From: Schwartzia sp. (in: firmicutes)
GTDB taxonomy: Bacteria > Bacillota > Negativicutes > Selenomonadales > Selenomonadaceae
DNA length: 64,000 nt
Assembly (NCBI GenBank): GCA_017480545.1
Contig: JAFVAI010000102.1
Span: 1 to 64,000, forward strand
Direction: 5' to 3'
The translations under genes and the position numbers were made by a program. This document shows, piece by piece, positions 1 to 8,986 of this stretch. The notes under the pieces were generated by a model. That model worked only from the letters and a program-made list of their open reading frames with translations, made no database searches and was not told where the DNA came from. Each line of letters begins with the position of its first letter. Position 1 is the stretch's first letter.

Positions 1-85
1 GATTGGTTGTGCGGGAACAACGAGATTTTCATGACTCCGCCCCCTTCCAGACGCGGTCGCCGCGCCGTTTTCGTCGTGTCCAAAT

Positions 86-115
86 GTGTGCCAAAAGGTG
101 TACCTTTTGGCACAC
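86..115. repeat. Perfect palindrome, operator-like (copy 1)
   Basis: A 14-base arm, a 2-base centre and an exactly complementary 14-base arm. The core is CAAAAGGT-N2-ACCTTTTG. A near-copy lies at 214-241, about 127 bp away centre to centre. Two copies of a symmetric site in a non-coding stretch look like a repressor operator or a replication/partition site. No gene here identifies the binder, and the cognate gene may lie left of the window. Confidence 0.5.
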
Positions 116-182
116 CAAAAACTTATTTATTTATAACACAAACTCCCCGTCATTTCAAGGGGTTATTTTTTTGCCCCCCCGA

Positions 183-198
183 AAAATCGGCCGATTTT
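183..198. repeat. Short perfect palindrome between the two operator-like sites
   Basis: AAAATCGG followed directly by CCGATTTT, a perfect 16-base palindrome without a loop. It has no obvious U-tract, so it is more likely a protein site or chance than a terminator. Confidence 0.3.
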
Positions 199-213
199 CG
201 CCCAAAAACAGCC

Positions 214-241
214 TGTCCCAAAAGGTACACCTTTTGAGACA
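214..241. repeat. Palindrome, operator-like (copy 2)
   Basis: It carries the same CAAAAGGT-N2-ACCTTTTG core as 86-115, flanked by TGTC/GACA, with one mismatched pair in the arms. Sharing both core and spacing with copy 1 argues against chance. Confidence 0.45.
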
Positions 242-266
242 CTATGAGATTGTTTCGCAAAAACGA

Positions 267-304
267 AACGACCGCTTCCCGGCGAACGGGAGCGGTCGTT
301 TTTT
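267..304 (+). terminator. Rho-independent terminator, probably for a plus-strand gene left of the window
   Basis: A strong stem (AACGACCGCT...AGCGGTCGTT plus CCCG/CGGG) is followed by TTTTTT on the plus strand. The minus strand also has a T-rich 3' side, so it could act both ways. Confidence 0.65.
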
Positions 305-315
305 GATTACACAAA

Positions 316-362
316 ATCAAGGCCCCTTACGTTTTTCATGAAGCAACGCAAGAGGCCTTGAT
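316..362. terminator. Hairpin, terminator-like
   Basis: ATCAAGGCC pairs with GGCCTTGAT, with further pairing inside, around a loop of about 15 bases. On the minus strand it is followed by TTTTG. It lies beyond the ugd terminator and may be a second or bidirectional terminator. Confidence 0.4.
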
Positions 363-384
363 AATACTGGCGCAACTCAGGTTC

Positions 385-423
385 AAAATTTTTGAGGTAA
401 GAATTTCTTACTTCAAAAATTTT
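385..423. repeat. Dispersed 39-bp palindromic repeat, family B copy 1
   Basis: Two 19-base arms around a single T. The same element occurs at 15256-15292 with 18-base arms. The single-base length difference is present in both arms, so pairing is kept. One non-Watson-Crick pair is conserved and would be G-U in plus-strand RNA. The left flank (CTCAGGTTCAAAATTTTT) resembles the last stem of the larger family A repeat. Confidence 0.65.
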
Positions 424-498
424 CCACGAGAATTATGCCGGCAGAAACTCCTTGTACGACAACGGTTTTCTGTTCACGTGGAAAGGATTGGAGTACAA

Positions 499-549
499 AA
501 AGCGGGGATGCCGCAAGAAGAACATTTCTTCTCACGGCAGCCCCGCTTT
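499..549 (-). terminator. Terminator of the epimerase-ugd unit
   Basis: On the minus strand AAAGCGGGG...CCCCGCTTT encloses inner stems (GCCG/CGGC and GAAGAA/TTCTTC) and ends in a T-run. It lies 17 bp after the ugd stop. Confidence 0.75.
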
Positions 550-565
550 GTTTTGTGATGGCTTG

Positions 566-1894
566 TTACGCGACACCGATCTGGTGGTACTCGATGCCCA
601 GTTTTTTCATCCGTTTTCCGTCGTATTGGTTCCGACCGTCAAAGATGATGGGCTGGTTCAGCAGTTTTTTGATCTCCTCGAAATCCGGCTGGCGGAATTC
701 TTTCCACTCCGTCACCAGCACCAGTGCGTCCGCGTGTTTCACCGCTTCGTATTTGCTTTCCACGTAGGAAATGTTGGATACGTCTTTCAGATAGGCTTTC
801 TTGGCCGTTTCCACCGCTTTCGGGTCGTAAGCGACGACCTCCGCGCCGCGGCGGGTCAGTTCCTCGATCAGCGTGATGGACGGCGCTTCCCGCATGTCGT
901 CGGTGTCCGGCTTGAACGCCAAGCCCCAGACGGCGAATTTGCGGCCCTTCAAATCCTCTCCGAACCGCCGGACGATTTTTTCCGGGAGCACACGCTTTTG
1001 CCGATGGTTGACCGCTTCGACGGCCTCCAGCATTCCCGGCTCGTAGCCGTACGCCTTGCTGGTCCGAATCAACGCCTGCACGTCTTTCGGGAAGCAGCTT
1101 CCGCCGTAGCCGCAGCCCGGATAAATGAAGCTGTAGCCGATGCGCGAGTCGCTGCCGATGCCGAGGCGCACCTTGTTGACGTCCGCCCCGACCCGCTCGC
1201 AGATGCCGGCGATTTCATTCATGAAGCTGATTTTCGTCGCGAGCATCGCGTTCGCCGTGTATTTCGTCATTTCCGCGCTGGCGATGTCCATCAGGACGAA
1301 GCGCTCGCCGCTGCTTTTCACGAAGGACGAATACAGCTCGCGCATGACTTCCGCCGCTTCCTCGTCGTCCGTCCCGATGATGACGCGGTCGGGCTTCATG
1401 CAGTCGCCGACGGCCGCGCCTTCCTTCAGGAATTCCGGATTGGATATGACGGTGAAGGTCAGGTTGGAACCGCGCGCGTCCAGTTCTTTTTGAATCGTTT
1501 CCCGGACGATGGTCGCCGTCCCGACGGGAACTGTGGATTTGTCCACCACGTACATCGGATGCTCCATGAGCTGGCCGATTTCCTTCGCGACGGCTTTCAC
1601 ATATTGCAGGTCGGCGCTGCCGTCCTCGCCCATCGGCGTCCCCACGGCGATGAAGCAGATCGTCGCTTCCCGCAGCGCATCCCGAAGGCTCGTCGTAAAG
1701 GTCAGATGGCCGAGCTTCCGGTTTTCCGCGACCATATCCGCGAGCCCCGGCTCGTAAATCGGGATTTTCCCTTCGTTCAGCGCGGCGATTTTCGCCTCGT
1801 CCACGTCGACGCACCAGACGCGGTTTCCCATTTCCGCGAAGCAGGTGCCCGTCACCAGCCCCACATAGCCGGTGCCGACCATTGCAATCTTCAT
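566..1894 (-). CDS. ugd: UDP-glucose 6-dehydrogenase
   Basis: Oxidises UDP-glucose to UDP-glucuronate with two NAD+ in the cytoplasm, giving a precursor for acidic surface polysaccharides. At 442 aa it has the usual family length. The N-terminal Rossmann motif GTGYVG is at residues 7-12. The catalytic cysteine is C267 in GGSCFPKD, next to the conserved YPGCGYGG. The ATG is preceded by AGGAGG at good spacing. The gene starts 21 bp after the epimerase stop, so the pair is co-transcribed and would carry UDP-glucose through UDP-glucuronate to UDP-galacturonate. No glycosyltransferases are next to it in this window. Confidence 0.96.
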   Translation of the reverse strand: MKIAMVGTGYVGLVTGTCFAEMGNRVWCVDVDEAKIAALNEGKIPIYEPGLADMVAENRKLGHLTFTTSLRDALREATICFIAVGTPMGEDGSADLQYVKAVAKEIGQLMEHPMYVVDKSTVPVGTATIVRETIQKELDARGSNLTFTVISNPEFLKEGAAVGDCMKPDRVIIGTDDEEAAEVMRELYSSFVKSSGERFVLMDIASAEMTKYTANAMLATKISFMNEIAGICERVGADVNKVRLGIGSDSRIGYSFIYPGCGYGGSCFPKDVQALIRTSKAYGYEPGMLEAVEAVNHRQKRVLPEKIVRRFGEDLKGRKFAVWGLAFKPDTDDMREAPSITLIEELTRRGAEVVAYDPKAVETAKKAYLKDVSNISYVESKYEAVKHADALVLVTEWKEFRQPDFEEIKKLLNQPIIFDGRNQYDGKRMKKLGIEYHQIGVA

Positions 1895-1915
1895 GCGATT
1901 TTCCTCCTAAGCAAA

Positions 1916-3034
1916 TTACTCTCGCCCGTCGCCATAAAACGCCCTGTACCATTCCGCGAACGCCCGCAAGCCTTCGCGCAAGGGCGTCCGGGGGCGGAAC
2001 CCGAAATCTTCTTCCAGCGCGCTCGTATCGGCGTAGGTCGCCGGCACATCGTCCGGCTGCATCGGCACGAGCTTCTTGTGCGCCCCAAAATCGTAATCGG
2101 CGGGCAATACCTCGGCGCGCACCAGTTCCTGCTGCAAGATGTCGACGAATTCCAACAGGTCGACCGGCTCGCCATGTCCGATATTATAAACCGCATGAGG
2201 GGCAGATGGCAAGCCGTCCTCCCCCGTCTTTTTTTTCGGCGGCTTTTCCATCACGCGGCAGACGCCTTCCACGATGTCGTCGATATAGGTGAAATCCCGG
2301 CGGCAGTTCCCGTAGTTGAAAATCTCGATGTCCCTGCCTTCGCGCAGCTTGTTCGTGAAGCCGAAATACGCCATGTCCGGCCGTCCTGCGGGGCCGTACA
2401 CCGTGAAGAAGCGGAGGCCCGTGCTCGGGATTTCGTACAGCTTGCTGTAGCAGTAAGCGAGAAGCTCGTCGCTCCGCTTCGTCGCCGCGTACAGGCTGAC
2501 GGGCCGGTCCGCGCGGTCCTCCACGGAAAAGGGGATTGCCGCCTCGCTGCCGTACACGGAGCTGGAGCTGGCGTACACGAGATGCCCGACGCCGGGCGCG
2601 CCCCCGTCGCAGCTGTGCCGGCACGCTTCCAAAATGTTATAAAAACCGATCAGGTTGCTTTCGATATAGGCGTCCGGATTCGTGATGCTGTATCGGACGC
2701 CCGCCTGCGCGGCAAGATGCACGACGATTTCCGGCTCCGCCTCGCCAAACACGCGGAACATCAGTTCCTTGTCCGCCAGATTGCCCTTGACGAAGCGCCA
2801 CGTCCCTTTCGATTGTTTCGCTGTCGCCTCGATACGCCCCAAGCGGTATTCTTTGAGCCGGGGATCGTAGTAATCGTTGAGGTTGTCCAGCCCCACCACG
2901 CGCGCGCCCATGCCCAAAAGGCGAAGGGCCAAATAGCTGCCGATGAAGCCTGCCGCGCCCGTGACCAGAACCGAGCGGCCCGACACGGTTCCCAAGGTGT
3001 TCTTTTCCGTTGTGTGCGAAATTTTTGAAGCCAT
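1916..3034 (-). CDS. NAD-dependent sugar-nucleotide epimerase, probably UDP-glucuronate 4-epimerase
   Basis: Extended short-chain dehydrogenase of 372 aa. The nucleotide-binding motif TGAAGFIG is at residues 25-32, and the catalytic YxxxK is Y182-K186 (YAATK) after an S-rich strand. The start is the ATG after AAAGGAAG; an upstream in-frame ATG at 3085 lies within the terminator region and has no comparable site. Pairing with ugd supports UDP-glucuronate as the substrate (inference); UDP-glucose 4-epimerase activity is the alternative. A strong hairpin lies only about 30 bp before the start, so expression may depend on read-through from pckA. Confidence 0.85.
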   Translation of the reverse strand: MASKISHTTEKNTLGTVSGRSVLVTGAAGFIGSYLALRLLGMGARVVGLDNLNDYYDPRLKEYRLGRIEATAKQSKGTWRFVKGNLADKELMFRVFGEAEPEIVVHLAAQAGVRYSITNPDAYIESNLIGFYNILEACRHSCDGGAPGVGHLVYASSSSVYGSEAAIPFSVEDRADRPVSLYAATKRSDELLAYCYSKLYEIPSTGLRFFTVYGPAGRPDMAYFGFTNKLREGRDIEIFNYGNCRRDFTYIDDIVEGVCRVMEKPPKKKTGEDGLPSAPHAVYNIGHGEPVDLLEFVDILQQELVRAEVLPADYDFGAHKKLVPMQPDDVPATYADTSALEEDFGFRPRTPLREGLRAFAEWYRAFYGDGRE

Positions 3035-3064
3035 CTTTTTTCTTCCTTTATATGTTTTTCCATA

Positions 3065-3102
3065 AAACAGGCGCACAAACCGCAAGGTCGGTGCGCCTGT
3101 TT
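3065..3102 (-). terminator. Terminator after pckA
   Basis: The stem CAGGCGCAC/GTGCGCCTG is followed on the minus strand by TTTTATG. It sits between the pckA stop and the epimerase start, with no clear promoter between hairpin and start codon. Confidence 0.75.
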
Positions 3103-3126
3103 ACTGTTTTCGTCAGAATCTGCCCA

Positions 3127-4731
3127 TCAGAGCTGCGGGCCTGCCGCGACGAGCGCCTTGCCCTCGTCGTTCGTCTCGTACTTCTTGAAGTTTTTGATGA
3201 AGCGTCCCGCCAAATCCTTCGCCTTCTTCTCCCATTCGGAAGCGTCCGCGTAGGTGTCGCGCGGGTCGAGGATCTTCGGGTCGACGCCGGGGAGCTCCGT
3301 CGGCACTTCGAGATTGAACATCGGGATTTTCTTCGTCGGGGCCGTCTTGATGGCGCCGCCGAGAATCGCGTCGATGATGCCGCGGGTGTCCTTGATGGAG
3401 ATGCGCTTGCCGGAGCCGTTCCAGCCCGTGTTGACGAGATACGCCTTCGCGCCGCTCTTTTCCATCTTCCGCACCAGTTCCTGCCCGTACTTCGTCGGGT
3501 GCAGTTCCAGGAACGCCTGCCCGAAGCAAGCCGAGAAAGTCGGCGTCGGCTCGGTGATGCCGCGCTCGGTGCCCGCCAGCTTCGCGGTGAAGCCAGACAG
3601 GAAATAGTACTTCGTCTGCTCCGGCGTCAAAATCGAGACCGGCGGCAGCACACCGAAAGCGTCCGCCGACAGGAAGATGACGCTCTTGGCCGGGGGCGCT
3701 GCGGAAATCGGCTTCACGATGTTCTTGATATGGTCGATCGGATAGGAAACGCGGGTGTTCTCCGTCACGCTCTTGTCCGCGAAATCAATCTTGCCGTCCT
3801 TGTCCACCGTGACGTTCTCAAGAAGCGCGTTGCGCTTGATGGCGTTGTAAATGTCCGGCTCGGACTCCTTGTCGAGGTTGATGACCTTCGCGTAGCAGCC
3901 GCCCTCGAAGTTGAACACGCCCTGGTCGTCCCAGCCGTGCTCGTCGTCGCCGATCAGGAGGCGTTTCGGGTCGGTGGAGAGCGTCGTCTTGCCCGTGCCG
4001 GAGAGGCCGAAGAAAATGGCCGTGTTCTCGCCGTTCATGTCCGTATTCGCCGAGCAGTGCATCGCGGCGATGCCCTTCAGCGGCAGATAGTAGTTCATCA
4101 TCGAGAACATGCCCTTCTTCATCTCGCCGCCGTACCATGTATTGATGATGACCTGCTCGCGGCTCGTGATGTTGAACACGACCGCTGTCTCGGAGTTCAG
4201 CCCCAATTCCTTGTAATTTTTCACTTTGGCCTTGGAAGCGTTGTAGACGACGAAATTCGGCTCAAAATTCTTCAATTCTTCTTCCGTCGGCTTGATGAAC
4301 ATATTGCGGACAAAATGCGCCTGCCATGCCACTTCCATGATGAAGCGGACCGCCATGCGCGTATCCTTGTTGGCGCCGCAGAACGCGTCCACCACATAGA
4401 GCTTCTTGTTGGAAAGCTCCTCCTGCGCCAGCTTCTTCAGCGCGTCCCAAGTGGCCTTCGACGCGCGGTGGTTGTCGTTCGGATAGTCCTCGGAGGTCCA
4501 CCAGACCGTGTCCTTGGAGTTCTCGTCCTCGACGATGAACTTGTCCTTCGGCGAACGGCCCGTGAACTCGCCCGTCATGACGTTCACCGCGTCCAGCTCC
4601 GTGAGCTGCCCTTTGTCGTAGCCCGCCAAGTCCTTCTTCATTTCCTCGTCGAACAAGTATTCATAGGAAGGATTGTGGACGATCTCCGTCGCCCCGGTAA
4701 TGCCGTACTTCGCAAGATCCAATGCTGCCAT
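3127..4731 (-). CDS. pckA: Phosphoenolpyruvate carboxykinase (ATP)
   Basis: Interconverts oxaloacetate + ATP and PEP + CO2 + ADP. In fermenters of this type it often runs toward oxaloacetate for succinate or propionate formation (family knowledge). At 534 aa it is typical of the ATP-dependent class. Visible motifs are RSPKDK at 59-64 for substrate, the P-loop [11 protein letters not shown] at 242-252, and the metal-binding kinase-2 segment [18 protein letters not shown] around 261-278. It is a single gene bounded by terminators on both sides, with a purine-rich ribosome-binding site (GAGGAGAGG) before the ATG. Confidence 0.97.
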   Translation of the reverse strand: MAALDLAKYGITGATEIVHNPSYEYLFDEEMKKDLAGYDKGQLTELDAVNVMTGEFTGRSPKDKFIVEDENSKDTVWWTSEDYPNDNHRASKATWDALKKLAQEELSNKKLYVVDAFCGANKDTRMAVRFIMEVAWQAHFVRNMFIKPTEEELKNFEPNFVVYNASKAKVKNYKELGLNSETAVVFNITSREQVIINTWYGGEMKKGMFSMMNYYLPLKGIAAMHCSANTDMNGENTAIFFGLSGTGKTTLSTDPKRLLIGDDEHGWDDQGVFNFEGGCYAKVINLDKESEPDIYNAIKRNALLENVTVDKDGKIDFADKSVTENTRVSYPIDHIKNIVKPISAAPPAKSVIFLSADAFGVLPPVSILTPEQTKYYFLSGFTAKLAGTERGITEPTPTFSACFGQAFLELHPTKYGQELVRKMEKSGAKAYLVNTGWNGSGKRISIKDTRGIIDAILGGAIKTAPTKKIPMFNLEVPTELPGVDPKILDPRDTYADASEWEKKAKDLAGRFIKNFKKYETNDEGKALVAAGPQL

Positions 4732-4897
4732 CTTATCTACCTCTCCTCTTTTAGAATTTCAAGCGTCGCTTTAATTGTATTTTCTACACTGTCACGAAAA
4801 ATCCTTCTAAATTCTGTCCGATTCCAAAATTTTTCCTGCCGCACCTTAGACCCAAGGCAACACAGCAATGCGAATATAACAAAACCAAAACGCAAAC

Positions 4898-4931
4898 GCC
4901 CCGCACCGCAGATCATAATGCGGCGCAGGGC
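4898..4931 (-). terminator. Terminator after thrC
   Basis: GCCCTGCGCCGCA pairs with TGCGGTGCGGGGC on the minus strand with two mismatched positions, followed by a T-rich run. It lies 15 bp after the thrC stop. The remaining sequence up to pckA (4740-4890) is AT-richer and probably holds the pckA promoter, but no convincing pair of hexamers was found. Confidence 0.6.
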
Positions 4932-4946
4932 TTTTTACATCGTCCG

Positions 4947-6431
4947 TTATTTTTCCGCGAACGCCAGCACGGCGTCGCGCATTTTTTCTTTTTCGCAACT
5001 TCCCTCGTGGAGCGTTTGCGCGTCTTTCAAAGCAGCCAAGCCTTTCGGCGCGGTCATCCCGCTTTTTTGCTCCAGGCTTGCCAGCAGCGCGAACGGCTCG
5101 CCCGTCGCGTCCCCGCCCAACGCCTCAAGTACGCTGCCGCTGAATTTGTACGGGCTCGCGGTGGATACCACGACCATCGGGCGCTCGTCGTGGGTGCGGC
5201 GGCGGTACTCCCGCGCCACCGTCCACGCCACCGCCGTATGGGTGTCGAGGACATAGTGCTCCGTTTCGTAAACCTCGCGGATGGTCGCCTTCGTCTTTTC
5301 GTCGTCGGCCCAGCCCGCCCAGAAATAATTCTGGAACCGTTGGATCATGCCGACGCCGGCGTCGTACCGTCCTTCGGTCGCCAAGGCTTCCATCCAGCCC
5401 CGTACGCCGCTCGGGTCGCCGGTCATGTGGTAGAGCATCCGCTCCACGTTGCTGGAAACAAGGATGTCCATCGACGGCGAGATGGTCTTGAAGAAGTCGC
5501 GGTTCCTGTCGTAGTAGCCCGTTTGCAGGAAATCCGTCAGCACGTTGTTCCGGTTCGACGCGCAGACGAGCTTCCCGACGGGAAGCCCCATCTGCCGCGC
5601 GTAAAAGCCCGCGAGGATATTGCCGAAATTCCCCGTCGGCACCGTGAAATTGACGGGGGCGCCGTTTTGGATGGTCCCGGCTTTCACCATGTCGGCGTAA
5701 GCGCTGAAATAATAAACAATCTGCGGCACGAGGCGTCCCCAGTTGATGGAGTTCGCCGAAGAAAGGCGCACACCCGCTTCGCCCAGCTTCGCGGCAAAGG
5801 CCGTGTCGCCGAAAATTTCCTTGACGCCGCCCTGCGCGTCGTCAAAATTCCCTTTGACCGCCACGACGGAAACATTGCCGCCCGCCTGCGTCACCATTTG
5901 GAGACGCTGCATCTCGCTGACGCCGCCCTCGGGATAGAACACCATGATTTTCGTCTGCGGCACGTCGGCAAAGCCCGCCAGCGCCGCCTTGCCCGTGTCG
6001 CCGGAGGTGGCGACGAGAATCAGCGTTTCCTTCGTCTCCCCCGTTTTTTTGAGCGCCTCGGACAAAAGGCGCGGCAAAAGCTGGAGCGCCATGTCCTTGA
6101 ACGCGCTGGTCGGGCCGTGCCAAAGCTCCAGCACGGAAACGTCCCCGACGCTCCTGACCGGGGCAACCGCTTCGTCGTCAAACTTTCCGCCGCCGTAAGC
6201 GCTTTCCACGCACCGGCCGATTTCCTCATCACTATAATCCGTCAAGAACAGCCCAAGGATTTTTTTCGCCCGGTCCGCGTAGGAAAGCCCCGTCAAGGCC
6301 TTCAAAAAATCCGCGTCAACCTTCGGAATCTCCGTCGGCACGAAGAGACCCCCGTCCCCGGCGATGCCCTGCAAGATTGCCTGTGCCGAAGAAACCGGCT
6401 CCGATTTTCCCCGCGTGCTCACATAGTTCAT
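4947..6431 (-). CDS. thrC: Threonine synthase
   Basis: PLP enzyme converting O-phosphohomoserine to threonine. It is the 494-aa long form, with N-terminal YVSTRG and the PLP lysine K112 in HGPTSAFKD. Glycine-rich TSGDTGKAAL and PTGNFGNILAG phosphate/cofactor loops follow. The start chosen is the ATG 6 bases after AAAGGAAG; in-frame starts up to 6458 are poorly placed. It appears to be a single gene, with its own terminator downstream and ybaK 70 bp upstream. No other threonine-pathway gene is nearby. Confidence 0.95.
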   Translation of the reverse strand: MNYVSTRGKSEPVSSAQAILQGIAGDGGLFVPTEIPKVDADFLKALTGLSYADRAKKILGLFLTDYSDEEIGRCVESAYGGGKFDDEAVAPVRSVGDVSVLELWHGPTSAFKDMALQLLPRLLSEALKKTGETKETLILVATSGDTGKAALAGFADVPQTKIMVFYPEGGVSEMQRLQMVTQAGGNVSVVAVKGNFDDAQGGVKEIFGDTAFAAKLGEAGVRLSSANSINWGRLVPQIVYYFSAYADMVKAGTIQNGAPVNFTVPTGNFGNILAGFYARQMGLPVGKLVCASNRNNVLTDFLQTGYYDRNRDFFKTISPSMDILVSSNVERMLYHMTGDPSGVRGWMEALATEGRYDAGVGMIQRFQNYFWAGWADDEKTKATIREVYETEHYVLDTHTAVAWTVAREYRRRTHDERPMVVVSTASPYKFSGSVLEALGGDATGEPFALLASLEQKSGMTAPKGLAALKDAQTLHEGSCEKEKMRDAVLAFAEK

Positions 6432-6503
6432 TTCCATCTTCCTTTCTATACTTTGCAAAAAAATCTTCTTGTTTCTGCCGATGTCAGAATATGGTACAAT
6501 AAA

Positions 6504-7007
6504 TCACGCGCGGCGATTCAGTTTCGCCACCGTCGCGTTCGCGGCGCGGATCAAATCGGCGGGCGCAAGCAAAATTTGTTCGCCGCGTTTTCCCGCGCTG
6601 ATGGAGATTTCCGCTTGTGTTTCCGCGCTGGCGTCCAGATACACGGGATAGGCTTTTTTCGCGCCCAACGGCGAGCAACCGCCGCGCACGTAGCCGGTCA
6701 GCCCCGGCACCTCGTTCAGGTGCACCATTTCGACGCGCTTGTTGCCGGACACCGCCGCGAGCTCTTTCAGATCCAGCTCGCCGTCGCCGGGAATGCACGC
6801 CATCAGGACGCCCGTTTTGTAGCCCCGCGCCACCAGCGTCTTAAAGACCTTTTCTGTCGGCATGCCGACCATTTCCGCGACGTGCACCGCGCTCAGGTCG
6901 TCCAGATCGACGGGGTACTCTTTCAATTCGTATGCGATGCCGATCCCGTCGAGGATACGCGCAGCGTTGGTCTTGCCGGATTTCGCGCCGCTCTTCTTTT
7001 TCGCCAT
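6504..7007 (-). CDS. ybaK: Cys-tRNA(Pro)/aminoacyl-tRNA deacylase, YbaK family
   Basis: Trans-editing factor that hydrolyses mischarged Cys-tRNA(Pro) made by prolyl-tRNA synthetase. The 167-aa protein is one YbaK/EbsC domain: a Lys-rich N-terminus, KVFKTLVARG with the conserved lysine, and the C-terminal GGCSPLGAKKAYPVYLD segment typical of the family. The start is the ATG after GAAAGGAAAAG; an in-frame start at 7037 is less well placed. It is divergent from nadE with only 80 bp between the start codons. Confidence 0.92.
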   Translation of the reverse strand: MAKKKSGAKSGKTNAARILDGIGIAYELKEYPVDLDDLSAVHVAEMVGMPTEKVFKTLVARGYKTGVLMACIPGDGELDLKELAAVSGNKRVEMVHLNEVPGLTGYVRGGCSPLGAKKAYPVYLDASAETQAEISISAGKRGEQILLAPADLIRAANATVAKLNRRA

Positions 7008-7045
7008 AGTATGCACTCTTTTCCTTTCTCTGCTCATATTTTTTT

Positions 7046-7054
7046 ATTATAGCA
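7046..7054 (-). promoter_or_regulatory. Extended -10 promoter for ybaK
   Basis: TGCTATAAT on the minus strand matches the extended -10 consensus. The -35 region is poor, as is common with extended -10 promoters. It lies about 40 bp before the ybaK start. Confidence 0.55.
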
Positions 7055-7087
7055 TAAAACCATATTCATAGGAAAGAAGGCTTTGCC

Positions 7088-8980
7088 ATGCTTCGAATCG
7101 CCCTTGCCCAAATGCGCGTCGTCCCCGGCCATCCCGTCCGCAACACGGAAACGATGCGCGAATTTATCGCCGACGCCAGAAAGCAAAACGCCGACCTCGT
7201 GATCTTCCCGGAAATGACGATTCCCGGCTACCTCTTGGGCGACACTTGGGAGCAGACGGCGTTCCTCGAAGAATGCGAAGCCTGCGGCGAGGAGATCATC
7301 GCGGCGTCGAAGGGCATTGCCGTCATGTTCGGCAACGTCGCCATTGACTGGAAGAAAAAAAACAATGACGGACGCGCGAGAAAATACAACGCATTTTTCA
7401 CCGCAAAAGACGGACGGCTTATAACGCCGGAAGGAATGCCCTATCCTTTCGTCGTCAAGACCTTGCTCCCGAATTATCGCGCGTTCGACGATACGCGCCA
7501 TTTTTTCAGCCTGCAAAAGCTGGCGCGGGAGCTCGGCGCCTCGACGGAGAAGCTGCTTTCGCCCATCCGCCTCTCCATCCGGGGCACGGCCTATGCCGTC
7601 GGCTGCCTGCTTTGCGAGGACGGCTGGAGCGACGATTATGAACTTTCGCCGATGAAAATTCTTGGCGAAAAAGAACGCCCTGATTTTTTCGTCAACATTT
7701 CCGCTTCGCCCTTCACCCTCGGGAAAAACGCCAAGCGGCACCGCGTCTTTTCCCGCCGCGCCGCCGAAGCGCATGCGCCGCTGCTCTATGTGAACAACGT
7801 CGGCATCCAGAACAACGGCAAGACCGTCTACACCTTCGACGGCGCGAACGCCGTTTACGATGCCGCAGGGGTCCTGCGGCTCTCCGGCGCGCCCTATGAG
7901 GAAACGACGCAAATTTTCGATTTGGAAACGATTGCCGGGCGCCCCCCCGTCGAGCTGCCCGACGAGCCGGAGGCCGCGCCGATTTTCCGCGCGCTTTCCT
8001 ACGGTGTGCGCCTGTTCCTTGAATCCATCGGCATGCAGCGTGTCGTCGTCGGCGTCTCCGGCGGCATCGACTCCGCCGTGGCCGCCGCTCTGTACGCGAA
8101 AATCCTGCCCCCCGAAAACCTCTTGCTCGTCAATATGCCCAGCCGTTACAACTCCGAGACGACGAAAACGCTCGCCCGCCGCCTCGCCGAAAATCTCGGC
8201 TGCCGATATGTGACGGTTCCGATCCAGTCGTCCGTCGAGCACACCATCCAACAGTTCGAGACGGCGACGGTGGAAAATCTTTTCAACGGCACGACGGAGC
8301 GGCTTTCCGTTTCCTCCTTCACGGCGGAAAACATCCAGGCCCGCGACCGTTCCTCCCGCGTCCTGGCCGGGCTCGCGGCGGCCTTCGGCGGCGGCTTCAC
8401 TTGCAACGCGAACAAGGCGGAAACCACCGTCGGCTATTCGACGCTGTACGGCGACCAGAGCGGTTTCCTCTCCGCCCTCGCCGACCTTTGGAAATATCAG
8501 GTGTATGACCTCGCCCGCTATCTGAACGAAGCCGTCTACAAACGCGAAGCCATCCCGCAGGAAACCATCGGCATCGTGCCCAGCGCCGAGCTTTCCGACG
8601 CGCAGGACGTGGACAAGGGACAGGGCGACCCGCTCTGCTACCCGTACCACGATTTTCTGTTCCGCGCCTTCGTCGAGCGTTGGCAAAAAGCGACGCCGCA
8701 GGACATCCTTGCATGGTACGCCGCCGGGACGCTGGAAAAGGAAATCGGCTGCGCGCCGGGCCTTGTCGCGAAAATTTTTCCGACGGCCAAGGAGTTTATC
8801 GACGACCTCGAACGCTGGTGGAACCAGTTTTCCGGCCTCGCCGTCGCGAAGCGCATCCAAGCGCCGCCGATTCTCGCTGTCAGCCGCCGCGCCTTCGGCT
8901 TCGACCATCGGGAGGCGCAAAACGGGCCGCACTACACGCGAAAATACAAAGCGATGAAAGCAGAACTATTGGGAGAATAA
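7088..8980 (+). CDS. nadE: NAD+ synthase, glutamine-dependent
   Basis: Last step of NAD synthesis: amidates nicotinate adenine dinucleotide using ATP and glutamine-derived ammonia. At 630 aa it is the two-domain form. The N-terminal nitrilase-type glutaminase has a visible catalytic triad E42 (FPEM), K124 (VVKTLLPNY) and C176 (GCLLCEDGW). The C-terminal synthetase has the ATP pyrophosphatase loop SGGIDS at 324-329. AAAGAAGG precedes the ATG. A LysE-type exporter gene starts 6 bp after the stop, so the two are probably co-transcribed. Confidence 0.97.
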   Translation: MLRIALAQMRVVPGHPVRNTETMREFIADARKQNADLVIFPEMTIPGYLLGDTWEQTAFLEECEACGEEIIAASKGIAVMFGNVAIDWKKKNNDGRARKYNAFFTAKDGRLITPEGMPYPFVVKTLLPNYRAFDDTRHFFSLQKLARELGASTEKLLSPIRLSIRGTAYAVGCLLCEDGWSDDYELSPMKILGEKERPDFFVNISASPFTLGKNAKRHRVFSRRAAEAHAPLLYVNNVGIQNNGKTVYTFDGANAVYDAAGVLRLSGAPYEETTQIFDLETIAGRPPVELPDEPEAAPIFRALSYGVRLFLESIGMQRVVVGVSGGIDSAVAAALYAKILPPENLLLVNMPSRYNSETTKTLARRLAENLGCRYVTVPIQSSVEHTIQQFETATVENLFNGTTERLSVSSFTAENIQARDRSSRVLAGLAAAFGGGFTCNANKAETTVGYSTLYGDQSGFLSALADLWKYQVYDLARYLNEAVYKREAIPQETIGIVPSAELSDAQDVDKGQGDPLCYPYHDFLFRAFVERWQKATPQDILAWYAAGTLEKEIGCAPGLVAKIFPTAKEFIDDLERWWNQFSGLAVAKRIQAPPILAVSRRAFGFDHREAQNGPHYTRKYKAMKAELLGE

Positions 8981-8986
8981 AAAAGG

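Noticed and set aside
3-341. Small open frames in the first 350 bases
   Set aside because: They run through palindromes and a terminator, have no ribosome-binding site and no recognisable protein features.
452-3028. Very long open frame on the plus strand (858 codons), and similar ones at 3010-5256, 5007-7052, 10854-13451 and 56522-58522
   Set aside because: They lie antisense to well-recognised genes, have low-complexity Arg/His/Asp-rich products and no ribosome-binding sites; they result from the codon bias of GC-rich genes on the other strand.
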